Position numbers and translations under genes: made by a program. Shown in pieces: positions 27,637 to 37,300 of a DNA stretch of 64,000 nucleotides; position 1 is the first letter of the stretch, and every line of letters begins with the position of its first letter. Location of the stretch: NCBI RefSeq assembly GCF_000616095.1, contig NZ_BAMS01000008.1, positions 1 through 64,000 on the forward strand, read 5' to 3'. Below the pieces are notes generated by a model. It had not been told where the DNA came from. It did no database searches and saw nothing but the letters and a program-made list of their open reading frames with translations. Origin of the DNA: Sneathiella glossodoripedis JCM 23214. GTDB taxonomy: Bacteria; Pseudomonadota; Alphaproteobacteria; Sneathiellales; Sneathiellaceae.

Positions 27637-28965
27637 ATGAAAAATATTGCTGTGATTGGGAGTGGAATTTCCGGCCTTTCGGCTGCGTGGCTTTTATCTC
27701 AAAAGCATAACGTCACAATTTTCGAAAAAGATGACCGACTTGGAGGGCATAGCAACACCTGCTCCGTCGATGGTCATTTCATCGACACTGGTTTTATTGT
27801 CTACAACATTGCAAGTTATCCGAATTTTATTGCCTTTCTGGAACACCTGAAAGTGTCAACCCAAGACACTGATATGTCGTTCAGTGTCTCGAAAGATGAT
27901 GGCCGACTTGAATATAGCGGTGAAAGCCCGTCCAAAATGTTCGTCCAGAAGCGAAACTTATTTAAGCCGCGTTATTGGCAGATGGTTCGAGATATCCTGC
28001 GTTTTTACAAAGAGGCACCAAACGCTCTGCGGAGCCCTGATACCAGTGAGCTTACGTTGGGAGAATATCTCGCCAAAACTGATTATGGGGCTGAGTTTAT
28101 TGAAGATCATTTGATTCCAATGGGCGCCGCGATTTGGTCAACTCCTGCTAGTGAAATGATGGACTATCCTTTGAGGGCATTCGTTCGCTTTTGTGAAAAT
28201 CACGGATTACTTCAACTAAAGGATCGTCCGCAATGGAGGACAATTACAGGTGGGAGCCTTAGCTACGTTCGGAAAGTCGAGCAAGCTTTTTCTGGCCGGA
28301 TCTTGTTTAATGCAGCGGTGCGTTCTGTCGTCAGAGGGCAGGACGGCATCTCAGTGGAGTGCCGTGACGGACGCGTAGAACGTTTTGATGAAGTTGTTTT
28401 TGCGACCCATGCCGACCAGGCTTTGCGGTTATTGGCCCATCCAACAAACTTGCAAAGCCAGCTATTGGGGAAGTTTAGATATTCAAAAAATCTGGCGGTC
28501 TTGCACACTGATAGCTCATTTATGCCAAAGCGGAAGAGGGCGTGGGCCAGTTGGAATTATTTGGCGGACGGAACAACAGGTCATCAGCAAAAAGCTTTAA
28601 GCTTGACTTATTGGATGAACCGTTTGCACAGGCTTGATGCGAGTAAAGATTATTTTGTAACGCTCAATCCAGCATCTCCTCCGGCAGAGGGGAGTGTCGT
28701 CAGAAGCTTTCCATACGAGCACCCTTTGTTCGATCGGGATGCCATTGCCGCGCAACAAGATCTGTGGAAGTTGCAGGGGCAGGAAAATATGTGGTTCTGT
28801 GGCAGTTATTTCGGATACGGGTTTCACGAAGATGGTATTCAATCAGGTTTGGCTGTGGCCGAATTACTTGGGGATTTGAAGAGGCCATGGGAGTTTGATT
28901 TCAAGCGGTCAAGAATTTGCTTACCAGATAATACTGTGAAGCTTCGATATTCTAATGTAGCGTGA
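27637..28965 (+). CDS. FAD-dependent amine-oxidase-like protein
   Basis: About 442 residues with an N-terminal FAD-binding Rossmann loop (AVIGSGISGLSAAWLL) and EKDDRLGGHSNT. The C-terminal GYGFHEDGIQSGLAVAE closes the FAD site. The start at 27637 follows GGGGACACGG and lies after the RpoE promoter. Relatives sit in RpoE/ChrR regulons beside DUF1365 and cyclopropane-synthase-like genes. In Rhodobacter such genes take part in making furan-containing membrane fatty acids that scavenge singlet oxygen, so a fatty-acyl oxidase or desaturase role is likely but not proven here. Confidence 0.85.
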   Translation: MKNIAVIGSGISGLSAAWLLSQKHNVTIFEKDDRLGGHSNTCSVDGHFIDTGFIVYNIASYPNFIAFLEHLKVSTQDTDMSFSVSKDDGRLEYSGESPSKMFVQKRNLFKPRYWQMVRDILRFYKEAPNALRSPDTSELTLGEYLAKTDYGAEFIEDHLIPMGAAIWSTPASEMMDYPLRAFVRFCENHGLLQLKDRPQWRTITGGSLSYVRKVEQAFSGRILFNAAVRSVVRGQDGISVECRDGRVERFDEVVFATHADQALRLLAHPTNLQSQLLGKFRYSKNLAVLHTDSSFMPKRKRAWASWNYLADGTTGHQQKALSLTYWMNRLHRLDASKDYFVTLNPASPPAEGSVVRSFPYEHPLFDRDAIAAQQDLWKLQGQENMWFCGSYFGYGFHEDGIQSGLAVAELLGDLKRPWEFDFKRSRICLPDNTVKLRYSNVA

Positions 28966-28969
28966 AAAT

Positions 28970-29770
28970 ATGAGATCAGCATTTTACAAGGGTATTGTTA
29001 CCCACCGAAGGCTTCGACCCAAAGCGCATTTGTTGAAATATAGCATTTTTTATTTATTGCTTGATCTGGACGAATGCGATCTGGTCAACAAAAAATCCAT
29101 TTTCCTAACAATTGGTGGTTTGAACCTATTATCTTTCAGTGAAGCAGATTTCGGGGATGAAACCAGAAACGGTTTAAAAGGGTATATCTGTCAATTGGTT
29201 GATGATGAGTTGGGTATCGAAAATATTCATGCGGTACGATTGCTCTGCATTCCAAGACACTTTGGCTTCGCCTTTAATCCGATATCGACATTCTTTTGTT
29301 ATGACAAACAAGACTGCTTACTTGCCACTGTGTATGAGGTGAGAAACACCTTTGGAGAGAAAATCCATTATGTGCTGAAAGCTCACGCGGCTGATGTGAA
29401 AAAAAACGTTATAGAACAGAGTTGTCGTAAGAAGATGTATGTTTCTCCATTCATTGGGATGGATTGCAGATACGACTTCAAAATCGCCTCACCATCTGAA
29501 AAAGCGATACTTTCAATCCAACAGTTGGAAAATAATCAGCCGGTACTGAATGCTTCTTTTGTGGGGCGTAGAAAAGCGATTTCTCAGCTCTCCGTGTTGC
29601 AGCAACTTATTCTTTTTCCGATAAACAGTTTTTTAGTTGTCGTCGGAATTCATTATGAAGCGCTGAAACTTTGGATGAAACGTGTGCCGCTGGTGAAAAG
29701 AATAACGAAAGTTCAGTTTGAAGCGCAAGCAAAGGGTCAAACTGAAACCTTGGGAGACATTTATGAGTAG
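28970..29770 (+). CDS. DUF1365 domain protein
   Basis: A 266-residue DUF1365 protein: KGIVTHRRLRPKAH at the N-terminus and CIPRHFGFAFNPISTFFCY in the middle are typical. The biochemical role of the family is not settled, but it almost always travels with the flavoprotein and the cyclopropane-synthase-like methyltransferase seen on either side. It starts four bases after the flavoprotein stop and its own stop overlaps the next start, so the three genes form one tightly coupled operon under the RpoE promoter. Confidence 0.85.
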   Translation: MRSAFYKGIVTHRRLRPKAHLLKYSIFYLLLDLDECDLVNKKSIFLTIGGLNLLSFSEADFGDETRNGLKGYICQLVDDELGIENIHAVRLLCIPRHFGFAFNPISTFFCYDKQDCLLATVYEVRNTFGEKIHYVLKAHAADVKKNVIEQSCRKKMYVSPFIGMDCRYDFKIASPSEKAILSIQQLENNQPVLNASFVGRRKAISQLSVLQQLILFPINSFLVVVGIHYEALKLWMKRVPLVKRITKVQFEAQAKGQTETLGDIYE

Positions 29771-31016
29771 CGCGAGCGCAGCAGAATTTGAACTAGAGAC
29801 AGACTTTTATATAGAAGGAGACCCTAGAGTGTCCGGTTATAAAGACGTCTGGATGCACATCTTGTTCAGGTTGTTGAATAAAATGTCAGCGGGACATCTG
29901 GTTGTGCAATTACCTAATGGTGAAAAACTGACTTTTGCTGGGGAACGCTGCCTGGAGAAGCGAACGATTTTGTATGTCAAAGATCTGCGAATGTTTCGTA
30001 TGATTTTTAAAAACAGTGATGTTGGTCTTGGTGAGAGTTATATGAAAGGCTACTGGAGCTGTGAAAATTTAACAGTCCTAATCGAACTGGCACTTCTCAA
30101 CGAAAGCGCACTCAAGCAAGTTATTGCAGGAAAATGGATTGCAAGAACCGTCGATTTTCTCAAATGTCTGCTTAATGCGAATACAAAAAGAGGCAGTCGC
30201 CGAAATATCTCTCATCATTATGACCTTGGCAACGAATTCTATAAGACGTGGTTGGATAGAAGCATGACGTATTCATCTGCTATTTTTGAAAGTGCGGATG
30301 AGACGCTATTAGATGCGCAAGCAAGAAAATACGAATTCGTGTCAAATGTTGCCAATGTTAAGGAAGGATCATCAATTCTGGAAATTGGTTGCGGCTGGGG
30401 AGGATTTGCTGAGCATATTCTTGAGAAAAAAAACACATCCATTACAGCGTTGACCTTGTCGAAAGAACAGCTCGATTACGCAAGTAATCGTTTACCGCAA
30501 GAGGATATGCATACCCGAGTGGATTTAAGGCTCGAAGATTATCGGGAGCATTCTGGGAATTATGATGCCATCGTTTCCATTGAAATGTTTGAAGCGGTTG
30601 GCATGAAAAACTGGGGCAGTTACTTCAGGGCGATAAGCCGAAATCTCAAACCCGGCGGCAAAGCTGCGATACAGGTTATTACGATTGCAGAAGATCGTTT
30701 TGAGCGGTATCAGAAATTTCCAGATTTTATTCAAAAATACATCTTCCCGGGTGGATTTCTGCCGTCAAAAACCGCGTTCATTAACTCAGCTGAAGAAAAC
30801 GGGTTTCAAGCAGAAATACGCAAGGAGTTTGGGCAAGATTACGCAAGAACGTTAAGTGAGTGGAATATGGCGTTTCAGCAAAACTGGCGGCCATTGTTAG
30901 CGTTAGGCTTTGATGCTCGCTTTAAGAAAATGTGGGAATTTTATCTCCAGTATTGTGAAGCTGGGTTTCGCCAAAAAGCGTTGGATGTTGTCATTTTTGA
31001 GCTCAGTAAAAAATAG
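29763..31016 (+). CDS. Cyclopropane-fatty-acyl-phospholipid synthase family
   Basis: A 417-residue SAM-dependent methyltransferase acting on unsaturated acyl chains of phospholipids. The core has HHYDLGNEFYKTWLD, the SAM loop LEIGCGWGGFAEH and the C-terminal FPGGFLPSK. An upstream in-frame start lies inside DUF1365; the ATG at 29763 gives an 8-base overlap with the DUF1365 stop. Products could be cyclopropane rings or, given its neighbours and RpoE control, methyl groups on furan-fatty-acid precursors. Choosing between these needs chemistry. Confidence 0.88.
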   Translation: MSSASAAEFELETDFYIEGDPRVSGYKDVWMHILFRLLNKMSAGHLVVQLPNGEKLTFAGERCLEKRTILYVKDLRMFRMIFKNSDVGLGESYMKGYWSCENLTVLIELALLNESALKQVIAGKWIARTVDFLKCLLNANTKRGSRRNISHHYDLGNEFYKTWLDRSMTYSSAIFESADETLLDAQARKYEFVSNVANVKEGSSILEIGCGWGGFAEHILEKKNTSITALTLSKEQLDYASNRLPQEDMHTRVDLRLEDYREHSGNYDAIVSIEMFEAVGMKNWGSYFRAISRNLKPGGKAAIQVITIAEDRFERYQKFPDFIQKYIFPGGFLPSKTAFINSAEENGFQAEIRKEFGQDYARTLSEWNMAFQQNWRPLLALGFDARFKKMWEFYLQYCEAGFRQKALDVVIFELSKK

Positions 31017-31021
31017 AGGGC

Positions 31022-31468
31022 CTATTTTATCTGTAATTTGCTTCTTACAAACCTGATGAGCTGCTTGAGAACTGGAATTTTAGGATAGAAATAACTTCCA
31101 GAATCCCAGTAATCAACGTGTGAGATTACTTTTCCTTCTTCATTTATTGACACTTCGGACAGGCCATCGAAGTCAAGGTCCCCTAATTTGGGGAGGGTCG
31201 CTTTAAAGGTCCATTTTAATATAAAGCTATCTGGATTGGCGTTGTAATAGATTGAGTGAACATCGAAACTGTAATTTTCGCATTTTTCAAACATATCCAG
31301 AAAAACGCGTTTTAACAGTTTTCGAGACCTGAGTTCATTGAACGGATCTTTGAAAAATACGTCCTCTGCACAAAGGGTATCCAACTCATCCAAATTGGCA
31401 GGAGACAGGTTCTCATAGAAAGCTGAATAGTTTTCAATAGCGGTTTCGATTGCGAGTGTTTCATTCAT
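31022..31468 (-). CDS. NTF2-like (SnoaL) small protein
   Basis: A 148-residue NTF2-like fold protein: LDELDTLCAEDVFFKDPFNE near the N-terminus and HVDYWDSGSYFY near the end are typical of the SnoaL/ketosteroid-isomerase class. It overlaps the upstream SDR by four bases and converges on the cyclopropane-synthase gene. Homologues occur in the same RpoE/ChrR-linked neighbourhood. The role is unknown; an isomerase or binding protein for modified acyl chains is possible. Confidence 0.75.
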   Translation of the reverse strand: MNETLAIETAIENYSAFYENLSPANLDELDTLCAEDVFFKDPFNELRSRKLLKRVFLDMFEKCENYSFDVHSIYYNANPDSFILKWTFKATLPKLGDLDFDGLSEVSINEEGKVISHVDYWDSGSYFYPKIPVLKQLIRFVRSKLQIK

Positions 31469-32235
31469 TTTGTTGTCATCCTTCTGATGAGAGAAAGCGA
31501 CAGGCGATAGGGAAGTAACCTGATTGTTTTGAGGATCAAGACGAATGGAAGTGGAAACGCGATTTCAAACCGATCGGACTGTATCCCTTTGCGGATGAGT
31601 GAAGCTGCTTTTTCCACATCCAGGAGAAAGGGCATCGGAAACCTATTTTGTTGGGTCAAAGGTGTTTTTACGAAACCCGGATTAACCACCTGCACATGAA
31701 TGCCTTTGTCTTTAAGCTCCATATGCAACCCTTCTGCTAAATTTATCAAAGCGGCTTTGCTTGGCCCGTAAGATAATGATTTTGGCAGGCCCTGATAGCC
31801 GGCCACAGACGCAACAATTACTATTTTTCCTTTTTTTCTTCTCAGCAAATGAGGAAGGAGTTGGTCAAGTATTCTGCACACACCTAAATAGTTTGTATTC
31901 ATTGTATCGAATGAATTCTGGAAAAGGTATTTGTCCACAGATTGAGGTGTGTAGATGCCCGCGTTGATCACAATTGTGTGGGGGAGGTTGTTTTTGGAAA
32001 CGAGTTGCTCGACAGCGCGCTGCACAGATACATTGTCGTTTATGTCCAGAACAAGCGGAGCAATATTTTCGTTATAGCGACTGACCAGTTCGTTCAGACG
32101 AGTTTCTCTTCGGGCACTTGCGACTACTTTGTAGCCTGCCAATGCATATTGAGCTGAAAGCTCTTCACCAATGCCGGAGCTTGCACCAATAATCCATATT
32201 GTTTCATTACCCAATTTTTGAATGGATCTAGTCAT
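31465..32235 (-). CDS. SDR family oxidoreductase of the RpoE regulon
   Basis: A 256-residue SDR with IIGASSGIGEELSA, INAGIY in place of NNAG, a catalytic Ser in VASVAG and YGPSKAA. It is the first gene of a two-gene operon with the NTF2-like protein. A TAATCC-N18-TATGTT element upstream differs from the two RpoE promoters at one -35 base, so control by RpoE is likely. The enzyme may reduce an oxidised lipid intermediate. Confidence 0.85.
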   Translation of the reverse strand: MTRSIQKLGNETIWIIGASSGIGEELSAQYALAGYKVVASARRETRLNELVSRYNENIAPLVLDINDNVSVQRAVEQLVSKNNLPHTIVINAGIYTPQSVDKYLFQNSFDTMNTNYLGVCRILDQLLPHLLRRKKGKIVIVASVAGYQGLPKSLSYGPSKAALINLAEGLHMELKDKGIHVQVVNPGFVKTPLTQQNRFPMPFLLDVEKAASLIRKGIQSDRFEIAFPLPFVLILKTIRLLPYRLSLSLIRRMTTK

Positions 32236-32280
32236 TTGAGTTTAGCTCTCGTAATTACCGCGTTTAAATATCCTTATCCT

Positions 32281-32310
32281 AACATACGGCTCCAACTTAA
32301 AGTCGGATTA
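32281..32310 (-). promoter_or_regulatory. Probable third RpoE promoter
   Basis: Reading the minus strand, TAATCC (32310-32305), 18 bases, then TATGTT (32286-32281), 45 bases before the SDR start. The spacer length equals that of the two clear RpoE promoters nearby and only one -35 base differs. Confidence 0.55.
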
Positions 32311-32490
32311 AAAATTACTGATCTGAAGCTTAAATGATGGCGTATAAAGGTCAGGAATATCATGCGCTCACTTCGCTAATTATTCCACTGCCACCCGTCT
32401 TCCATTGAAGGGTGGCAGAGGGTGCCTGCACGTCCCCCCAAGAACTTGTGGCAGGTGCTTTGTTGGGGGGAGGGGTGTTGGGAGGTCACG

Positions 32491-32928
32491 ATGAGTGCCA
32501 GACTTAAATTTCGTTTCATATTTTATTTGATATTTGCGTCGTTAATCAGCTGGGGAGCATCTGTCGCCACTGCGAAAGCGCAAAGCAGTTCAATTTACGA
32601 AGACATTATCGCATCCCAGATAAAAGCTTTTCAGGACAATGATGCTTCAAAAGCGTTTTCATTCGCCTCGAAAAATATTCAATTGATCTTTAGGGAACCT
32701 GAAAATTTTATGCTGATGGTTAAGCACCAATACGCTCCTATATACAGACAAGCGTGGTACAAGTTTGATCGTTTCAGGATGCATAATGAGGTTCCCACAC
32801 AATCCATACTCATTCAGGATGAGGCTGGGCAGATTTGGGTTGCGCTGTATCAATTTGAGCGCCAAAGTTCTGGAGACTGGAAAATAAGTGGTGTGGTACT
32901 ACGACAGCTCATTGACGGAGCAGCCTAA
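32491..32928 (+). CDS. DUF4864 exported protein
   Basis: About 145 residues. A signal peptide (hydrophobic run, cleavage near ATAKAQ) precedes the conserved part, which contains ASQIKAFQDNDASKAFSFAS and ends WKISGVVLRQ, typical of DUF4864. The frame opens earlier, but the ATG at 32491 has a GGGAGGT ribosome site. This family is common in alphaproteobacteria and its function is unknown. It is followed by an IalB-family gene on the same strand. Confidence 0.8.
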   Translation: MSARLKFRFIFYLIFASLISWGASVATAKAQSSSIYEDIIASQIKAFQDNDASKAFSFASKNIQLIFREPENFMLMVKHQYAPIYRQAWYKFDRFRMHNEVPTQSILIQDEAGQIWVALYQFERQSSGDWKISGVVLRQLIDGAA

Positions 32929-32990
32929 CTCTAAACGGTCTCTAACAAACCTTTAATTGGATTTGCTTCCGTCTCCTATTATAGTTGCCT

Positions 32991-33497
32991 ATGAAAATAA
33001 CTTCATTATTACTGGTTTTGATTATTGCGCTGGTTCTTGGCCCGCTTAAATTGCTGGAAGCGGCAAGTAATGACAATTGGAAGCTCGTTTGTAAAAAAGA
33101 CGATGACCCACGGTCTTGCCATATTGAACAACGCATTTTCCTGAATAAAAAAGTTGATGGTGAACAGAAACAGGTGGGACGGCTTTTAAATATCAGTGTG
33201 TTCTACACTGGTAAGGACGAGCGTAAGCCCTTTATCATTTTCCAGCTTCCTCTTGGTGTCGATTTACAGGCAGGGATGGCATTGCAGATCGATAAATCGG
33301 CAGAGCTGAAAGCCCCGTTTGCCAAATGTACCAATGATGGCTGTGAAGTTCGCTCCTTAATGACAAGGGAGCTGTTAGATCAGCTGAAAAAAGGGACAAC
33401 ATTAAAAGTTGGCTTCCGCCCTCATGGTGTTGAGAGAACAATGGTGGTAAATGTGGATCTGATGGGATTTACCCGCGCTTTTTCGTGGTTGGATTAA
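32991..33497 (+). CDS. IalB-family (invasion-associated locus B) protein
   Basis: About 168 residues with a signal peptide ending near LLEAAS, then the IalB domain: WKLVCKKDDDPRSCHIEQ with paired cysteines and FAKCTNDGCEVRS. These are periplasmic proteins widespread in alphaproteobacteria, and the name does not imply invasion. An in-frame TTG six bases upstream is a less likely start. The gene converges on a lipoprotein hydrolase gene. Confidence 0.85.
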   Translation: MKITSLLLVLIIALVLGPLKLLEAASNDNWKLVCKKDDDPRSCHIEQRIFLNKKVDGEQKQVGRLLNISVFYTGKDERKPFIIFQLPLGVDLQAGMALQIDKSAELKAPFAKCTNDGCEVRSLMTRELLDQLKKGTTLKVGFRPHGVERTMVVNVDLMGFTRAFSWLD

Positions 33498-33506
33498 AAT
33501 CAAAAA

Positions 33507-34376
33507 CTACCCACAAGAGGGAATGTTTTCCCACTCAGTTTTCCAATATTTCATCCAACCTTCCAGATGACTTGCTTTAGGTACTTCAATCCTTGTAGAG
33601 CAATTTCGCTTCCCTAACTGTCTTACGTATGTATCGGAAACCCAGCCCGGAATGACAGTGTCTTTCGCTCCGTAATAATGTGCTTGGGGTATTGATCTGG
33701 TTTGCTGTGCATATTTGATTGCATCCAGTGATCCATGTAATGCCGAGACATTCTCGCGTTTGTTAAGTTCTGTATGATTGAGATTTCCAGCTACTGTTCT
33801 AAGGGAAGCTATATCATCACGGCTTGCTGTAAGCAGCGCGGTGATTGCAGCTCCTCCTGAGAAGCCGACAAGGTGAAACTTGTTGATTTTGTATGTGCGC
33901 CGAATTTTATTTAGAATCAAATGATAGTTGCTGAGGACGAGGTTGGAGTAGCGGTGACTGGACCAGAGATCTGGGGTGCATTTTGGCTGGGTTTTAATGT
34001 CAACATACTGGCAGGGCCTTGCAAGGTATATGATGTTCCGTGATTTATCGATCGCAGCCAACTTTAACCCGATTGGGTCAATGGGAGTGGGGTTGGAGGA
34101 GAGCGTTGTTCTATTGATCCAGGAGTAGCCATCACCTTCTATGTATATAGTCGCTATTTGATCGGGTTTGTTGATACGTAGAAAAGACACAATGGAAAGG
34201 TCTGGGGGCATAAATATATGACGTTGTAAATCGTGACTTGCTGCAATTCTATTCGCGTTTTCAACCCGTTTAGAAACCGAAAAGCTGGCGCAGGAAGTAA
34301 GTAGTAAGCTTAAACAGGTAGCCAAAAGAAGCCCTCCGCAGTACTGCAAAGGGCATGTTTTGGTGGTGGATAGCAT
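33507..34376 (-). CDS. Alpha/beta-hydrolase lipoprotein
   Basis: A 289-residue protein with a lipoprotein signal (LLTSC, Cys near residue 29) and an alpha/beta-hydrolase core. The nucleophile elbow is GFSGGAA, a possible acid is in GAKDTVIPG, and a His lies in ASHLEGW near the C-terminus. It is anchored in a membrane facing the periplasm. It follows the autotransporter gene by one base on the same strand, suggesting cotranscription. Substrate unknown; esterase or peptidase activity is possible. Confidence 0.75.
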   Translation of the reverse strand: MLSTTKTCPLQYCGGLLLATCLSLLLTSCASFSVSKRVENANRIAASHDLQRHIFMPPDLSIVSFLRINKPDQIATIYIEGDGYSWINRTTLSSNPTPIDPIGLKLAAIDKSRNIIYLARPCQYVDIKTQPKCTPDLWSSHRYSNLVLSNYHLILNKIRRTYKINKFHLVGFSGGAAITALLTASRDDIASLRTVAGNLNHTELNKRENVSALHGSLDAIKYAQQTRSIPQAHYYGAKDTVIPGWVSDTYVRQLGKRNCSTRIEVPKASHLEGWMKYWKTEWENIPSCG

Positions 34377-34377
34377 T

Positions 34378-37300
34378 CTAGAATCTCAAAGTTGCTTTTA
34401 ACTTGGCAGAGTGTGATAGATAACTGCTCTTGATGTCAGCATCATAACTACCACCCAATAACCAGCTACCGCTATCATATGTTAGCCCTAATCCGATATT
34501 GGCGCCAAATTGATCGGGGTCCTGACTTTCCACTTTATAGGCTGATCCGCCACCTGTGTAGGTGGCTGTCGCAACTGCGCTATCACCAATAAAGTCATAG
34601 CTTACACCGCCGCGGATTTCTGGAACCAGAAAGCCGCGTGCCGTTTTAATGTGGGTATGGAATCTGCCTCCCAATGTTCCCAAGAGAACATGCATGTCAT
34701 CAATATCAACTCTTTGGTTCAAGCCACCTGCACCTGTCTCAGTATAACTATCTGTGCTCAGATACGTCCATGCAAGACCTGCCGTTGGTGTAAAGTAAGC
34801 AACGCTATTCAGTTTGATGGGAAAGCCTGTTTGCATACTTGCAGTAAATTGATAGCTATCATAATCGGCACTAGCCGTTGTATCCGTGCCAAGAAAATCA
34901 ATTACGCGGGACGCTTCGTGAGAGTTATAAGCAAATCCAATCGCTGCTTCTGCGTAATAGTTTTTACTGGTAAAGTCGCCGTAAATTGTACCTTGATAGC
35001 TGGAAATATCGTTTTTGGATTCACCTGCTCCGTTACCATCTACGTCAGTGGCTGAATATGTAAATGAGGCTCCTAAGCGATATTCGTCGGCAATCCGTTT
35101 GTCGTATCCGAATGAGACGCCATAAGTTGTCGCGTCATATCCATCTACAGAGCTTTCATCATCCTGTTCACCATAACTACCAAAAGTCTTGATCCAAGCG
35201 TTTTTATTGGCTGGATTTGAACCCGCGGAAAAACCACGTGCCATTTCACTTTGAACAGGCCCACTGTCTCTTTGCGAAGAGAGCCGTTCGGATGAGATCC
35301 CAATAGCTCGATTTCCAAGACTTATGGTAATATTCGTCGAAGCTCCTAACGTATCTGGTTGTGTGCCTGCGCTTTGAGCAGCTTTTTTAGCTGCGGCACC
35401 ACCTGCATTTAATGCTGCAGAGAAATTTGTTAGCAGCGCGTCATTTCCAGATGCAATTGCTAACTCTGCATTTACCAGCGATCTAGCTTCTTGCATAGAA
35501 ATACCAAGTTCAGCTGCGGTAGAGGTTAGTGATTTTGCAACAGCACTCAATTCTATGTCATTACCATTGGCGCTCAACGAATAGTCAACTAGGGCGGTGT
35601 CTTGAACAGTAAGATTAGCGAGATCGCTTGATGCGTCTGCTGCACTATCAAACACAACTATTGTTCCACTAGTAAATGAACGTGAAACACGAATAGTAGA
35701 GGTTCCACTTGAAGTTACGTCTGCAACCACAAATGCTGTATCTGAATTCCCAATATCTGTACCGAGCGTTATTGTGGCATTATTAATATCAATGTTCCCA
35801 GATAACGTTACAGTGTCATTAACTTCAATTTCACCATCAAGATCAATTGACGCGGCACTGACCGTGCTTTCAAAGTTACCTAGCGAGCCAGATCCGATGG
35901 TGATTGCTCCAAGAGCAGTGGTTGAACCAGCAGCATCTTCAAAGGTAACTCCTGATGCGTGAGCGTTTGAAATGGTTAGTGCGTTCGTTCCGTCAACTTC
36001 ACCAGAAATGGTTTGGGCCGCAGTGCCGTCAAAATCCAATCCACCAGCACCCGCCAACAATGATCCGCCGGTAATTGTGACATCGCCGCCAATATTTAAA
36101 ACGCTTGCACCAGATGAAAAATCACCACTCGCTGTAATATTTTCAATGTTACCACCATTACCAAGAACAGTGGTTCCTGTGCCAGTCGCCGTAATATTTG
36201 TTGCGTTCACAGCACCCGAGAAAGTTGCCGCCCCTCCGGTTGTATCAACCGTTACCTGAGCAAGGCTGTTGGTTGCGCCAATAGTTCCACTAACAACGGT
36301 CAAATTTCCACCGATTGCACCAGCAGTAAACGTTCCGGATCCATCAGATCCGGATGTGTTGTCAATATTGCCGGTTAGTGTCTTGGTTGCAGCCAGCGCC
36401 ATTATACCGCCTGCCGAAAGTTCGAGATCACCTGTGACATCACCACTTAATCCCAATGTGCCAAGTCCGTTATTTCTAACGGTGTCAGCATTTACATCGC
36501 CTGCTAAAGTCGCTGTAATACCGGTCGCAACGGATGTTCTGACCTCGCTCAACGCATTGGTTCCGCCAACATCACCGCTTACCAGTACCGTTGCTTCAGT
36601 GGTTGGTGAAAAAATAAGAGTTCCTTGGTTCGCAGTCGCGTCAACATTGCCAATAACTTTTTTGTTGGCAGTGAACGTAACTGAGGCATCGCCGCCAAAA
36701 CTGACGCCGGTCGAGGCGGTGACATCATCTGTAAACGCGACCACGCCTGTACCGTTTATTGTCACTGCATTAGCGTCTACTGTGCTACCGAATGTGGAAG
36801 TTACACCAACGCCGGAATTAACGATCACTTCTTTGAGGGCATTTCCTCCGCTGGTGCCAACTGCGCCACTTACAAGAGTGGTGTCAGTGGTCGCCGTCTC
36901 AAACTCAACGAGACCTTGCCCGTCTGTGTTGGTTGTTATGCTGCCTACAAGTTTTTTGTCGGCTTCAAATGTTGCCAGTCCTGTAGTATTTATGACGATC
37001 GCACCGGTTACATCGTCTTGGAAAATTGTTTCATCGGTATCGGCAGCACCGGTTAAGTTAATCGTAGCAGCATTTACGGTGCCCCCGAAAGTAACCGCAT
37101 TGGAGGTACTGTTCACATTCACTTCTTTAAGTGAATTTGTTGCACCAATGTTGCCGCTAACAGCTGTGATTGCTCCTGTTACCTGATCTTCAACGCTAAG
37201 TGTTCCAACGCCGTCGGTTCCGGAGGTATTATCGATATTACCTGTAACGGCTGCTGTATCCTCAAGTGTAATGGTCCCATCAGCAGTAATGTTTATATTT

